Shown: in pieces, positions 1 through 8,990 of the stretch
How positions within the stretch are numbered: the stretch's first letter is position 1
How the letters are laid out: the number at the start of each line of letters is the position of its first letter
Source of the DNA: Cyclostephanos tholiformis
Taxonomy: Eukaryota > Bacillariophyta > Thalassiosirophyceae > Thalassiosirales > Thalassiosiraceae
NCBI GenBank assembly: GCA_036939975.1
Contig: JALLPB010000717.1
Coordinates: 1 to 13,417, forward strand
Direction of reading: 5' to 3'
DNA: 13,417 nt
The notes under the pieces: model-generated
The model's input: the letters and a program-made list of their open reading frames with translations, nothing else
What the model was told of the DNA's origin: nothing
The model's database searches: none
Position numbers and translations under genes: made by a program

Positions 1-256
1 AAAACATGGTTTACGTGTACAAGTACGCAAAAGGGATACCCATCCGAAAAAAAAACTTCGCGATACGACACACATGGATGAAAAATACGAAAAAAATTGA
101 ATTGCGCACATGCGTACATGTGAACTTGCTCAAAGAAATCACAGCCTTAGAGTACAAGATTTCACAGCCCTGCGCCCCGCCCACGCTACCTCGTATTAAT
201 AAATATCGTTCGTCCCGACAACAACCCTCGCCACTCCAAGCGAGAAGAAGATAAGT
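1..256. other. Upstream flank, no gene seen
   Basis: AT-rich stretch with several A-runs, then more mixed sequence just before the first gene. Presumably it holds the promoter and 5' leader of the gene starting at 257. I see no RNA gene and no clear promoter element. A minus-strand open frame across 11-493 lies opposite the first two exons and intron and shows no protein-like features. Confidence 0.4.
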
Positions 257-2021
257 ATGTCCCACAAGATTAGTGCCCCCCCTTCGCCTCGTTATCTCAC
301 GATCCTTTGTGAGTTTATGGCGTTCTTTCACGAAAAGTCGATTCCATATCCCAAAGATCATGAGGTAAGCTGTATGAACTATCCTAGAGAGGAGCAATTG
401 ACACCAAATATACCAAGTTGCCACACCTTTCCCTCTCGTGACGCGCCCTTTTCTCCCTAAACAGTTCACCGCAGACGACCTTGCTGTAATCACGCGTAAG
501 TCCAGGATATTCTTTTTTTTTTTTGAACGGTTCCATTTGTTTCTATGCGAAGACCTCTCTCAGTCTTGACAAATCCCCCCTTACGATGCTTGGTTATTTT
601 GTCGTTCATTAGCATCCGACGTATGCAAATGGATGAAATTCAAGGCCTTCGGCACGTCGGACCCCGGACCGGACGCGAAGCTGACTGGCAGCGGCTCATC
701 GTCGCTCGAATTTATGAAGAAGGCAGTAAGGTGGGTCATAATTCATAATTATTGTATTACTTAACATTGTGCTTCTATTCGTATTTGAACGGTTCCAACG
801 CCAACATTCTCCAGCTACTATATGCCAGTGAAGGGGAATTACGACGAAGCACGAAAATGCGGCAATCCGACCCGATCGAGACAGGTGAAGGATCTTCTGC
901 ACAGGGTGGCCGTCCTTGGTGGTAAAAAAAAAAGGGAGGTGGTTGCTGCACAACATTCCCAGGTCGGTACACAACATTCCCATGGACAACCTATCCCCCT
1001 GGTAGCGGGGGGTGGACAGCATGGCTTGCTCCGACGGGTACTAGCCCAGAATAATGAATTTATCAACATTCTGAGCACGATGGGATCGGCCCTACGGACG
1101 TTTGACCGTTCGCTCGAGCAGATGAAGTCCGCTTTGGAAACCAGCAACATTGCCATCAGACACGAACTTTCAAATGTAAACAAGGGAGATGGGGATGACG
1201 ATGACGGCGATGATGAACTCGCTGACGAGACAATGAGTGAGGGGGTGAAGACTGACATTCCAAGTATGGAAGCTGAAATGAAGCAGCATGTTGCTCAAGT
1301 AGCGGAGACCCTACAGGATTTCATGAATTCGAATGTCGTGACAAATAGGGATATGACTGTCATATCTGGGGCCGATGGATTCTGTACCTTTGGCAGCAAC
1401 GACACTGGGAAACAAATGGATATTCCCGAAGGATTTGTTCTGCCGTCGGTAGACTTGTGCAAGGCGTGGTATCATTGGATTGCTGGTTTCCCTGACTTCA
1501 AGGTAAAGAACGACAATGGAGAGATAATCGACGCTCCCATCCGACCGTTGCGATTCGTCAACACCACCAACATCCCCCATTCTCTCAAGAAGACTTTCAA
1601 GGATGGGTGGAGGCCGATATTACTTTCTATGATAGCGGACGTGGCGCAAATGTTGGAGACCACGCCCATCGCTGCGATTGATGCAAAGTTCGTTCAGGAC
1701 TCGTACGACGTTGCTATGAAGGCACTTGTTCAAAAGGCGCCTGCGATCTTCAGTGACTACAATGCCGAAAAATTCAGCAAGTGGAAGGTGGCCACATGGA
1801 GCCGCAAAATAAGAGAGCAGCAGCTAGGACAGCAGCAAGTGAGACGTAGTGTGGAGAGCAGCGGCGCGACGCCAATGGACACGGAGGATGAAGATGGCGA
1901 TGTAGATGAGGAAATTGATGTTGAGGAGCAGGTGGTTGGACAGCTGAAGCTAATGGATCAACCAACTCAACCTTCGGAGGATCGATGCAATCAGCCAAGT
2001 CAACATTATGAAGACTCGTAA
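257..2021 (+). CDS. Crypton/integrase-SAM-like protein without a visible recombinase core, four exons
   Basis: Proposed exons are 257-364, 465-495, 613-730 and 815-2021, giving 1464 nt and 487 aa. Introns are 100, 117 and 84 nt (donors gtaagc, gtaagt, gtgggt; acceptors acag, ttag, ccag), and every junction keeps one frame. The spliced N-terminus reads FTADDLAVITPSDVCKWMK, then FGTSDPGP, SSSLEFMKKAVSYYMP and GNPTRSRQVKDLLHRV. I recognise this as the repeated N-terminal pattern of stramenopile Crypton-type tyrosine-recombinase and related proteins (core-binding, SAM-like). A helical stretch follows (about residues 155-210), then a D/E-rich tract (about 215-235). A C-terminal segment around FVLPSVDLCKAWYHWIAG and IRPLRF recalls the GCR1_C-like DNA-binding domain of Cryptons. 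No R...HxxR...Y catalytic block is visible. DNA binding is inferred. It could be a domesticated or truncated transposon protein. The start is the first ATG in the exon-1 frame. Confidence 0.65.
949..982 (+). repeat. Short direct repeat inside exon 4
   Basis: The 13-mer CACAACATTCCCA occurs at 949-961 and again at 970-982, 21 bp apart, so the reading frame is kept and the protein repeats Q-H-S. It lies just after a run of ten A's (924-933), a place where slippage could alter the frame. It looks like a small in-frame duplication within a poorly conserved linker. Confidence 0.6.
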
Positions 2022-2191
2022 ACCGCGGACAATCATTTCACCATTTTATATACTAGATAAGAATCGACGACTTATTGGCATCACTTTTCATCCGTCAATA
2101 GTCTGCTTCCCTTGGTAAAGGGGCGATGGAATTATATTTCTTACCCTTAACTTCCCAACCACAATGCAAGCAAAATATCTCATGTTGCACC

Positions 2192-2941
2192 TCAAAATGG
2201 GCCGATAGCAATTTCTGCAAAATTGCTGATGAAGGGAATCTGATCGGGCTTCTTCCCTCTCAAATTGCTCGCGATGCAATAGATCACCATGCTGACGTAT
2301 GCATACCACACAAAATTGCTACACGGCTCTATTATAGATCTGGGAAGGTTAGCATTGGCCGAGTTTACAGCTTCACCAATCAAAGTAGGGAAGATGATAG
2401 CAACATCGATGAACACGGCCTGTTGGGCGTTGAAGCGAACCTCACGTGACTGATTAGTCAACCGCGGTCCAATAGCGAACGCGGTGAAGATCATTATGCC
2501 GAGGAAGGGGACTGTCTGGATGCACTCTACCAAAGGCCGTAACAATACATAATCGAGTGTGCCCAGGGGGGGTATGCGCTCGTAAATATATTTTCCAAAC
2601 GTATCACCATCTATCAATGGCAGGACGTAAGGTATGCAACTTTTTATGCGATCGGGACCACGGATTTCTCCCTCGTCATCGAGATTCTTCTTCTTCCCGT
2701 TCTCCGTCTTCGGCTGACCAAAAATGTCAAGATTGTTGATCGGTCTTTTGTCGTCGTCTCCGCCATCGTTGTCCTGCCGTTCAAACAAGCTCGTTCTGCT
2801 GTGTCTAAAAAGTAAAAATGATCGTCTCTCGGTCATTAGTGATCCCCTCACCTGAAACGACGATCCTCCCCGGAAAGCCGAACTCGGTCGGCTCATTGAC
2901 AAGTAGAACAATGCCATTACAATCGGGAGAAAGAGGCGCAT
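2192..2941 (-). CDS. TIC20: Tic20-family plastid protein translocon subunit
   Basis: Single-exon 249-aa protein. Residues 1-21 form a signal peptide, and the junction SSA|FRGG matches the ASAFAP motif, with Phe at +1, of diatom plastid preproteins. A basic, Ser-rich transit-like stretch (24-54) and an acidic linker (57-92) follow. The membrane domain starts near residue 100 with CIPYVLPLIDGDTFGKYIY and continues through PFLGIMIFTAF to the motif REVRFNAQQAVFIDVAIIFP (166-185). This order and the RFNAxQA signature are typical of Tic20/Ycf60. Four hydrophobic segments lie at about 101-122, 141-160, 174-192 and 205-225. In the family, Tic20 forms part of the channel for proteins crossing the inner plastid envelope. 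A tempting 47-nt intron (2805-2851) is rejected because splicing creates an early stop. It converges on the upstream recombinase-like gene and diverges from the helicase gene. Confidence 0.87.
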   Translation of the reverse strand: MRLFLPIVMALFYLSMSRPSSAFRGGSSFQVRGSLMTERRSFLLFRHSRTSLFERQDNDGGDDDKRPINNLDIFGQPKTENGKKKNLDDEGEIRGPDRIKSCIPYVLPLIDGDTFGKYIYERIPPLGTLDYVLLRPLVECIQTVPFLGIMIFTAFAIGPRLTNQSREVRFNAQQAVFIDVAIIFPTLIGEAVNSANANLPRSIIEPCSNFVWYAYVSMVIYCIASNLRGKKPDQIPFISNFAEIAIGPF

Positions 2942-3159
2942 TTTTTAGTATCCTTTTATGGTTTCTTTGACCCCTCCTGTTCGTCGCCTCACGTCTTCTT
3001 CATCGTCTCCACCAAAAATAGCAAAACTTTTGCTTCATTATTTCTCAGTTTGCTGGATGGGTTGTCTGTCCGTCCGCCGGCCCTGCATCCAAGAAATTCC
3101 CCCCCAGAACATTCTCTCACAACATCATTACCTCTATTTATTCCACAACACAATCGACC
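2942..3159. promoter_or_regulatory. Shared divergent promoter of the Tic20 and DEAD-box helicase genes
   Basis: These 218 bp separate two divergent start codons and must contain both 5' leaders and core promoters. The sequence is pyrimidine-rich on the plus strand (many TCTTC, CTCC and CCCCCC blocks). I see no TATA box at a fixed distance and no clear transcription-factor site. Shared regulation is inferred from the geometry and from both products being plastid biogenesis factors. Confidence 0.5.
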
Positions 3160-5693
3160 ATGGCATCCCTGTTGGCGCTCTCCATGATATGCATTCTACC
3201 GAACTCTCATCACTCGCTGGCATGGAGTTCCACCATGCATTCAATAAATAGACATAGGAACCTCATCCGGCGTTCGACTTCATTCTTACCGAACGTGCCG
3301 ATGGCCATGCCAGAATCGCTCGAACGATTGACCGTGCCCGAAATAAAGGAAAGATTAAGATCTAACGGTCAAAGGGTGCGTGTATGATGTGCTGTATATA
3401 ATCGCTCTAATGGTAGTGATTATTCATTAATGATTTTTCCCTCTGTTTGGGATTTCGTTGCTTTCCACGAATCATAATGGATAGGTGTCGGGCTCAAAAA
3501 ATGAGTTGATTCAAAGATTGTCGTTACAACAACATGCCAGCAGCGACGGTAAAGCAAAGTGTGATGTTGATAGCATCATACATAGCAATAATATTGCGAT
3601 CGATTCATCCTTGAGCGCACTGCCTGAGCCATTGGTTGAAGCACTCCTCCGGTTCACATCTTCTAGTATTTCTACTGGGGATTCCCACGCATTTCCACCA
3701 ACATTTCCGAAGCTCTTGCCAATTCAGCAGAAATCCTACGAAGTGGTATCAAGGGGTGGAGATGCAGTTTTATTTTCGCCGACGGGAACGGGAAAGTCGC
3801 TTGCGTTTATATTGCCCTTGGCCGCGCGCCTATGGGAATGGAAAAGAGACGGCTCACTCCTGCACAAGAGGCAGGCGCAGAAACAACGCTTCATGCGACG
3901 AAATCGGGGCGATGGAAATGAAAGCCTCTCCTCGCAACCGGTGGATGCCGCCTCGCCATCCATCCTTGTCGTTGAGCCCTCCCGCGAACTGGCACGTCAG
4001 GTGGGCAAAATATGGGAGAAATTTCATCCCACGGCTGCGAAGGGCAGTAAGCGACACGTGGTGACAGTATACGGAGGCGTTCCCATGACCCGCCATGCGG
4101 CATTGCTCGGGAGTAAAACTGATGTAGTCATCGGCAGTGAGTCCCCGGGGGTGTTTGCTCTTTTTCACGCGCGGTGTCTTTCGCGCTTAATGTTGACAAC
4201 TCTGACTTCATTCTACTTACATAGCTCCCGGTCGAATCCGCGAATTGATTCGCGAGAATTACTTATCAACCAAACACCTGCGCTCGATTGTTTTGGATGA
4301 AGCTGACATGTTGCTTAATTTTGGGGATAATCCCGAGGTAGAATGGCTTCTCGATGGCATGGTGAATGATTATCAGCTTGTACTTGCATCAGCCACAGTG
4401 AATAAGAGAGTGGAGAAGTTTGTGGGGGAGGTCATGGAGTTGGAGGTAGGCCAAGAAGGGTACGTGGTTGTGGGTGGGGGTGATTCTTCCGTTGAAGAAA
4501 GATTAAATATTGCTGATGGGATATCCATGGATGTGTCAAGGGAAATAGATATTGATCCCGATGAGGATGCAGAGGTGCACGCTGAATCTCATGGCGGATT
4601 CGACTCTGAACCGAACAGCTCCAAACGAAGCGGAACCCCCATAGTACGTCACTGGTCAATGGCGGCATCTCATACATCCAGAATCACGCTTACTGCTGAC
4701 CTAATCATTACATTGACACCTCGTCGAGCAATCGCCTTCGTGCCAACAAAGGCCGAAGTAGAATCTGTCGCTCAAGCATTGACTGAGCGATTATCCGCAA
4801 AAGATGTTAGTATTCATATTCTTCATGGTGACATGGTCCAGCAAGCTCGCTCGAGGACCATACATGCCTTCCGTGACGATTCAGCAAGGATTTCTCGTAT
4901 TCTTGTTGCCACGGATGTGGCTGCTAGAGGTCTGGACCTTCCATCAGTCGACCTCGTATTGCAGTACGGAGTACCGCGGAAAACGGGGAAGGATGGAACG
5001 TACGATTCAGAATTGTATATTCATCGAACAGGACGTGCCGGGAGATTTGGCAATACACGCAGTGCTGATGCAATCTTGTTGTACGACAGAACTCAAGGAG
5101 AAACGGCAACTTTGATCAAACTCGGAGAGGAAATGGAAAATCTTCACAACGTCGTGATTACGCCAAGGCAACTGCCATCTCCCAGCGAAGTAATGGACGC
5201 TTCGTATGAAAGAGTCATGAAACTGTGTTGTGGATCTGGAACCCGAAATCAGAGCCTAGTGCAATACTTCGCTGAGAAACTGGCTTATGATTTGACAGGA
5301 TCAAATGGCGAAGGCTCTGAATCTGGACCTAGCGAAAAAGAATCTCTTCTCATTCATCGATTGGCCACAGCCATGGCGTCGTTGTCGGGATTAGATGGTG
5401 TGGTGCCCGCGAGATCACTTCTGACTGCCGACCCAGGTGATAGAACCATTCGCGTATGGAAGGAGTCCTGCGACTGCAGCAATCCACTGTCACCATCCGA
5501 AGTCACAAAACTAGTTAAGTCTCTTGATTCTGGAAAGCTAGGCAGGATATTCCCATGCGATGATGGCTCTGTCGTGTTTGACCTTGGAGCAAAGAAAGCG
5601 AATTTGTTGTTGGAACGTGCTGAAAACGATGCTAGTATAGATAGAGGTGGGTGGCACTTTGAATTTCCAGATTCGCTTACTACCATAATATGA
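3160..5693 (+). CDS. Plastid-type DEAD-box RNA helicase with N-terminal SAP domain
   Basis: Exons 3160-3375, 3485-4136 and 4225-5693 give 778 aa. The 109-nt and 88-nt introns (gtgcgt...atag; gtgagt...atag) are fixed by domains that only complete on splicing: a SAP domain (about 57-86, LTVPEIKERLRSNGQR|VSGSKNE) and motif Ib (VIG-TPGR at 290-293). The N-terminus is a signal peptide with SLA|W, an accepted ASAFAP variant, so plastid import is likely. All helicase motifs are present: Q motif near Gln153, SPTGTGKS 170-177, PSRELA 237-242, DEAD 314-317, SAT 345-347, ATDVAARGLD 518-527 and HRTGRAGR 556-563. Insertions sit after motif I (basic) and between motifs III and IV (acidic). The C-terminal end (LGRIFPCDDGSVVFDLG) resembles the GUCT-type tail of plant chloroplast RH3, which acts in group II intron splicing and 50S assembly. 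The RH3 link is inference; the DEAD-box call is firm. Confidence 0.9.
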
Positions 5694-5786
5694 TATATGA
5701 TACTGACAAACCCAGAGAGGAAATGCAACGATTGGTTGATTTCATTTAACTTTCTTATGAATTCCCTCTGAAGTTAAGTAGATTCC

Positions 5787-6692
5787 TTACAGTTCTTCTC
5801 CTCTTGCCTTACCCGAACCTGCGAATTCTTCAAAGGATATAAAGCCATCACCATCCGGGTCAGATTCGTCCCAAAAATCCTCTGTCATTTCTCCTCCCAA
5901 TTCTTTAAAGATATACGCTAGTTCTGCCTTGCTAATCTTACCGTCCTCATCAGAATCTATTTTTTGAATAAGCGTGTCTATGGTTTCTTGTTCTTGTTGC
6001 TGTTGTTTATGTTGTTGTTGTCCCGTCTTCTTACTTTTGGGCGGCGGTCCCTCGATACCCTTCGTTCCTTTAAATTCATCCCAGCGTATATATCCATCGC
6101 CATCTTCATCCTCATCTTCCCACAAACTGTCCAAATCCACAACCTGACCAAGACCTTCGAAATACTCCCTCGCCTCGTCGATACTTATTTCCCAATCCTT
6201 GTTCGTATCGATCTTCACGAAATCGTTCGGAGCGGGCGGCCGAATGTCTAATATCTCGACATCGTAACGCAGAATCGTATCGGGTCCAACGCCCTGCTCC
6301 GGCTTTCCCATGCGACCGTACGCAAGTTGCGGCGGCACCACTATGAGCGCAGATGATCCCCTGCAAAGACCGATTAAACCCCGATCAAGGCCAGCGATTA
6401 CCTTGCCCTGTCCCACGGGGAACGACGGAGCGACGCCCATGCCATCGCGGGAGGATTCGATCTTCTTCCCGATGACATCGCTGCGGTCGGGGCTGCTCTC
6501 GTCGATCGTCACGGTAAAGTGCAGGCCGACAATCATGTTGGGTTCGATCTTATTCGGCTTGTCGGCGCCACCCTTGCCCTTGTTCGAGCATATCTTTGGA
6601 CCGTCGTACACGATCACCTTCAAGTCGGTAGAGGCAAATGCAGCACAGGAGACGGTAGCGAGGGCCACCAAGATCCGCGTGGAGAAACTCAT
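5787..6692 (-). CDS. Secretory FKBP-type prolyl isomerase with four EF-hands
   Basis: Single-exon 301-aa protein. Signal peptide about 1-20 (hydrophobic RILVALATVSCAAFA). FKBP domain about 50-150, including VGQGKVIAGLDRGL, AYGRMG and ILRYDVEILDI. Cys34 and Cys110 sit where ER FKBPs make a disulfide. Four EF-hand loops follow: D162-E173 (Trp at the usual Gly), D195-E206, D246-E257 and D278-E289. A Gln-rich linker (225-235) separates the pairs. The C-terminus RGEEL resembles KDEL/HEEL retention signals. This layout matches FKBP7/FKBP14-like calcium-binding ER isomerases, which usually carry only two EF-hands. The Trp usual at the base of the pocket is Leu102, and the usual Phe-Asp pair reads Ile-Glu, so peptidyl-prolyl activity or macrolide binding may be weak. 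It converges on the helicase gene with a 93-bp gap. ER lumen is the preferred location; a CAA|F junction leaves some doubt. Confidence 0.88.
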   Translation of the reverse strand: MSFSTRILVALATVSCAAFASTDLKVIVYDGPKICSNKGKGGADKPNKIEPNMIVGLHFTVTIDESSPDRSDVIGKKIESSRDGMGVAPSFPVGQGKVIAGLDRGLIGLCRGSSALIVVPPQLAYGRMGKPEQGVGPDTILRYDVEILDIRPPAPNDFVKIDTNKDWEISIDEAREYFEGLGQVVDLDSLWEDEDEDGDGYIRWDEFKGTKGIEGPPPKSKKTGQQQHKQQQQEQETIDTLIQKIDSDEDGKISKAELAYIFKELGGEMTEDFWDESDPDGDGFISFEEFAGSGKARGEEL

Positions 6693-6767
6693 CGTCCACT
6701 ATTAAAACACTTCTTCATTCAATATCAGAAAAAAACATCGAAAGTGCGATACTTAATAAATTCAAAA

Positions 6768-6802
6768 CTGGCGGGGAATGTGCCAAATTAATTTTGGCGG
6801 GA
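6768..6802 (+). promoter_or_regulatory. Two E2F-like sites and a near-palindrome in a divergent promoter
   Basis: CTGGCGGGGAA (6768-6778) and TTTTGGCGGGA (6792-6802) both match the E2F/DP consensus TTTSSCGC or TTGGCGGGAA loosely to well, in the same orientation and 24 bp apart. The second overlaps a near-palindrome, GCCAAATTAATTTTGGC (6782-6798). They lie about 75-110 bp upstream of the FKBP start codon and 150-190 bp upstream of the gene to the right. The region to the right (6810-6865) is strongly C-rich. Binding is inferred only from the motif match. Confidence 0.4.
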
Positions 6803-6954
6803 GTGTGACCCCCTAAAACCCGCGCCCCGCCGCGCCGCCTCGCAGCCCCCTCGCACCGCCCGATTCTGCGTCGCCCCCAATCATCATGTCGTACGTTGGA
6901 TGTTGCTTCTAAGTCCCTCTCGTCTTAATTCATCCATAACACCGCAACGGAAGC

Positions 6955-8303
6955 ATGGGCGGATCGTGCAATGATCGCACCCCTACATTGAGGATTGTCC
7001 TCGGCGCTTTCGGTAATTCATCGGAACATGGGCCATCGTCGGCGTCTACCGCGGCGGCAACGGCGGGGGAATCTCCCGCCGCCTATATCCTCGGGACTTC
7101 CTACTTCGCCGCGCCTCGATTGGGCGTTACTGGCAACCGTCGATCGGCACTGAAGTTGAACAAGGACGGGAGGGTCCCGATGGAGGATAGGAAGGGTCCC
7201 TTCGATCATTTCAGACCGAAGTCTCTGGTGCTGAGCGTAAGTCTTATCGGCGGTTGATTCCAGGATGAATTTGAGTGCATATTTCGTCCGTACTCAAGAA
7301 GGACATGATTGTTACGATCTCACCCATCTCTCGTGCCCCGCGACAATTAAAAATCACCGTACAAAAAGACTCTGCGTGTTACGACCATCAATATTTCCAC
7401 AACCCTCTCCAACTATTTTTCCGATCAACTGTGTTACGAACAAAAAATCGAAGAAATGGTGGACTCCGGGGACATCACGCCCGTCGAGGCCGACCAGAAG
7501 ACCGAGGAATGGGAGAGCCAAGAATGGCAGCTGCGAATGAACGCTCTGCCGAAGAAAATCGGACACGCGTTGATTCGCTTTCACTCATGCACGGCCCTGA
7601 TGAGGTTCTACGAGTTGATAATGGCTCGCTACGTCTTGCGAGTGGATGGGGACGTGGGGAGGGACCTTTTCGTACCGGGAGCCGCGACGTCGAAAGGAAA
7701 CTCGTCCAATTTCTCTCAGGAGCGTGCCATCGATATCATGGACAAGCTCACTCGCGATCCATTCCAGGCCGCCCTACGCACGTCGCAAATCCTGCACAAC
7801 CAGGAACATGCTAACGGGAAGGTTATTTCTTCGACTAACGGCACCGAAACCACCACCTCTCGCGAGATCGCAACGCGCATGTTCTCGACTTGCATATGGG
7901 CGAATATAATTCCATTCTTGGCCGAGTTGACGGTGCAGCAGGGGGTGTTAATGTATGGTTACGGGGCATACTACATGGCGAAACACAAGAGGAGGAAAAA
8001 ACACGAGGCAATAGAGGCAGGAGAATCCAAATGCGACGAACTGGACAAGCACGAAGAGGCAGCATACGCTCTATCACTATTTTTCCGGTCGTGTCATCTG
8101 ACTGTTGCTCGAAGTGCGAGCTGGTTAGTCGCATCTGCGGGAGGAGCTGCGGGAAGTGTGATACTGCCAGGATGGGTGAGTCTCACTGCCATAACGTTTT
8201 GTGCTGCGTCATTACCTTGTTTGCCATCTCTAACATTTTTTTATAGGGCACGGTCCTTGGCATTCAAATTGGAGATGCTTTTGCAGGGGCATTGTTTGAT
8301 TGA
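6955..8303 (+). CDS. Unrecognised protein, probably membrane-associated, three exons
   Basis: I do not recognise this family. Proposed exons 6955-7236, 7369-8175 and 8247-8303 give 381 aa. Intron 1 (132 nt) has a good donor (AGC|gtaagt) but a weak acceptor (aaaaag) with no pyrimidine tract; 7368 is the only AG that joins the first exon in frame to the open frame running into exon 2. Intron 2 (71 nt) is canonical: gtgagt, a ctaac branch-like site, then ttttttatag. Residues 1-94 are low-complexity (Ala/Ser/Gly), beginning MGGSCN, compatible with N-myristoylation. The middle is mostly helical and charged (95-260). Hydrophobic stretches lie at about 267-297 (IWANIIPFLAELTV) and 344-378 (WLVASAGGAAGSVILPGW, then GTVLGIQIGDAFAG), the latter Gly-rich. 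A basic KHKRRKKH patch lies between them. The alternative start at 7456 would drop 123 residues. The coding region is confident, exon 1 less so. Confidence 0.6.
8176..8246 (+). other. Short intron whose retention would swap the C-terminus
   Basis: Canonical 71-nt intron in the unrecognised gene. Its length is not a multiple of three and it contains no in-frame stop, so splicing yields an 18-residue tail ending GALFD, while retention keeps the frame open to 8382 with a different tail of about 69 residues that is itself hydrophobic. The strong splice signals favour the spliced form as the main product. Confidence 0.65.
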
Positions 8304-8600
8304 AATAGCTGTGTTGGCGAATTTCTTGATTTGGTTTTCAGAAATAAGCCAGAGCACTTCTAAATCGAATGATTGCAATTGAACAAGACAAGACGCTGCA
8401 AAATAAGCAAAAAACCATTCATTCAAACAAGGAATGCCGTCCATTTTTTTTTTTCATTAACTGGAATTGTAGTTTTCTCGAGCAGAATCTAGACTGGTCA
8501 ACTTGTGTTTTTGCAAAGCACTTATCCTCAATTAATAAACCTTTTCAAAGGGAAAATTACTCATATACCTAGCTTAAGCAAAACTTCAAACCCAGGGACA
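8304..8600. other. AT-rich gene-free flank
   Basis: About 300 bp after the spliced stop codon of the preceding gene. It holds the probable 3' UTR (AATAAA-like AATAAG and ATTAATAAAC stretches) and long T-runs. The only open frames are short and low in complexity. No RNA gene seen. Confidence 0.4.
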
Positions 8601-8603
8601 GCT

Positions 8604-8990
8604 TCGCTTTTTTGTATCATTCCAGAGCACTGAATTTTGGTTTATTTTTGGTTTACTAGATTTCACAGCATTACGGAAAAAGCACTTTTTTTTTAGCATC
8701 ACGAAAAAATATGTTCTATCCATGAGCAGCAAGAATCAATTTTGTTGTATCCAATGTAATTGGCCTGCCAGAGGTCATAAAAACCACCTTCTCCAGCAGC
8801 ACAAAATTTTTGATTTTCTGCTGAGCTAGTCATTTTGTTGTCTGTTATGTGTTGCATCAGTCCTGGATGGAGTTCGAAAAATTGATTCATTAGCAGCACA
8901 AGCACAAAATAAAATTCTCTCTAATATTAAAATAAGGGAAAACTTTTCAAATACATTATTTCTGCAAAAATCTATTTTGTTGCAATCTCC
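8604..8990 (-). repeat. Left block of degenerate GTGATGCT-type repeats, minus orientation
   Basis: Read on the minus strand, this stretch contains diverged units that begin with GTGATGCT, GTAATGCT or GATTGC and end in AAAT or TTTT. Two segments align closely with the right-hand block read on the plus strand: 8987 down to 8944 matches 10963-11006 at 35 of 44 positions, and 8842 down to 8813 matches 10734-10763 at 27 of 30 positions. The block therefore belongs to the same repeat family in opposite orientation. Unit boundaries are uncertain because divergence is high. Confidence 0.55.

Noticed and set aside
11..493. 160-codon minus-strand open frame
   Set aside because: It overlaps exons 1-2 and intron 1 of a well supported plus-strand gene and has no protein-like pattern.
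2805..2851. Possible 47-nt intron in the Tic20 gene (gtgagg...tttttag on the minus strand)
   Set aside because: Removing it shifts the frame to a stop after a few codons, while the unspliced frame runs directly into the Tic20 domain.
7275..7814. 179-codon plus-strand frame overlapping the unknown gene
   Set aside because: It is Arg/Gly/Pro-rich from out-of-frame reading; the overlapping frame carries the helical and membrane segments and continues across intron 2.
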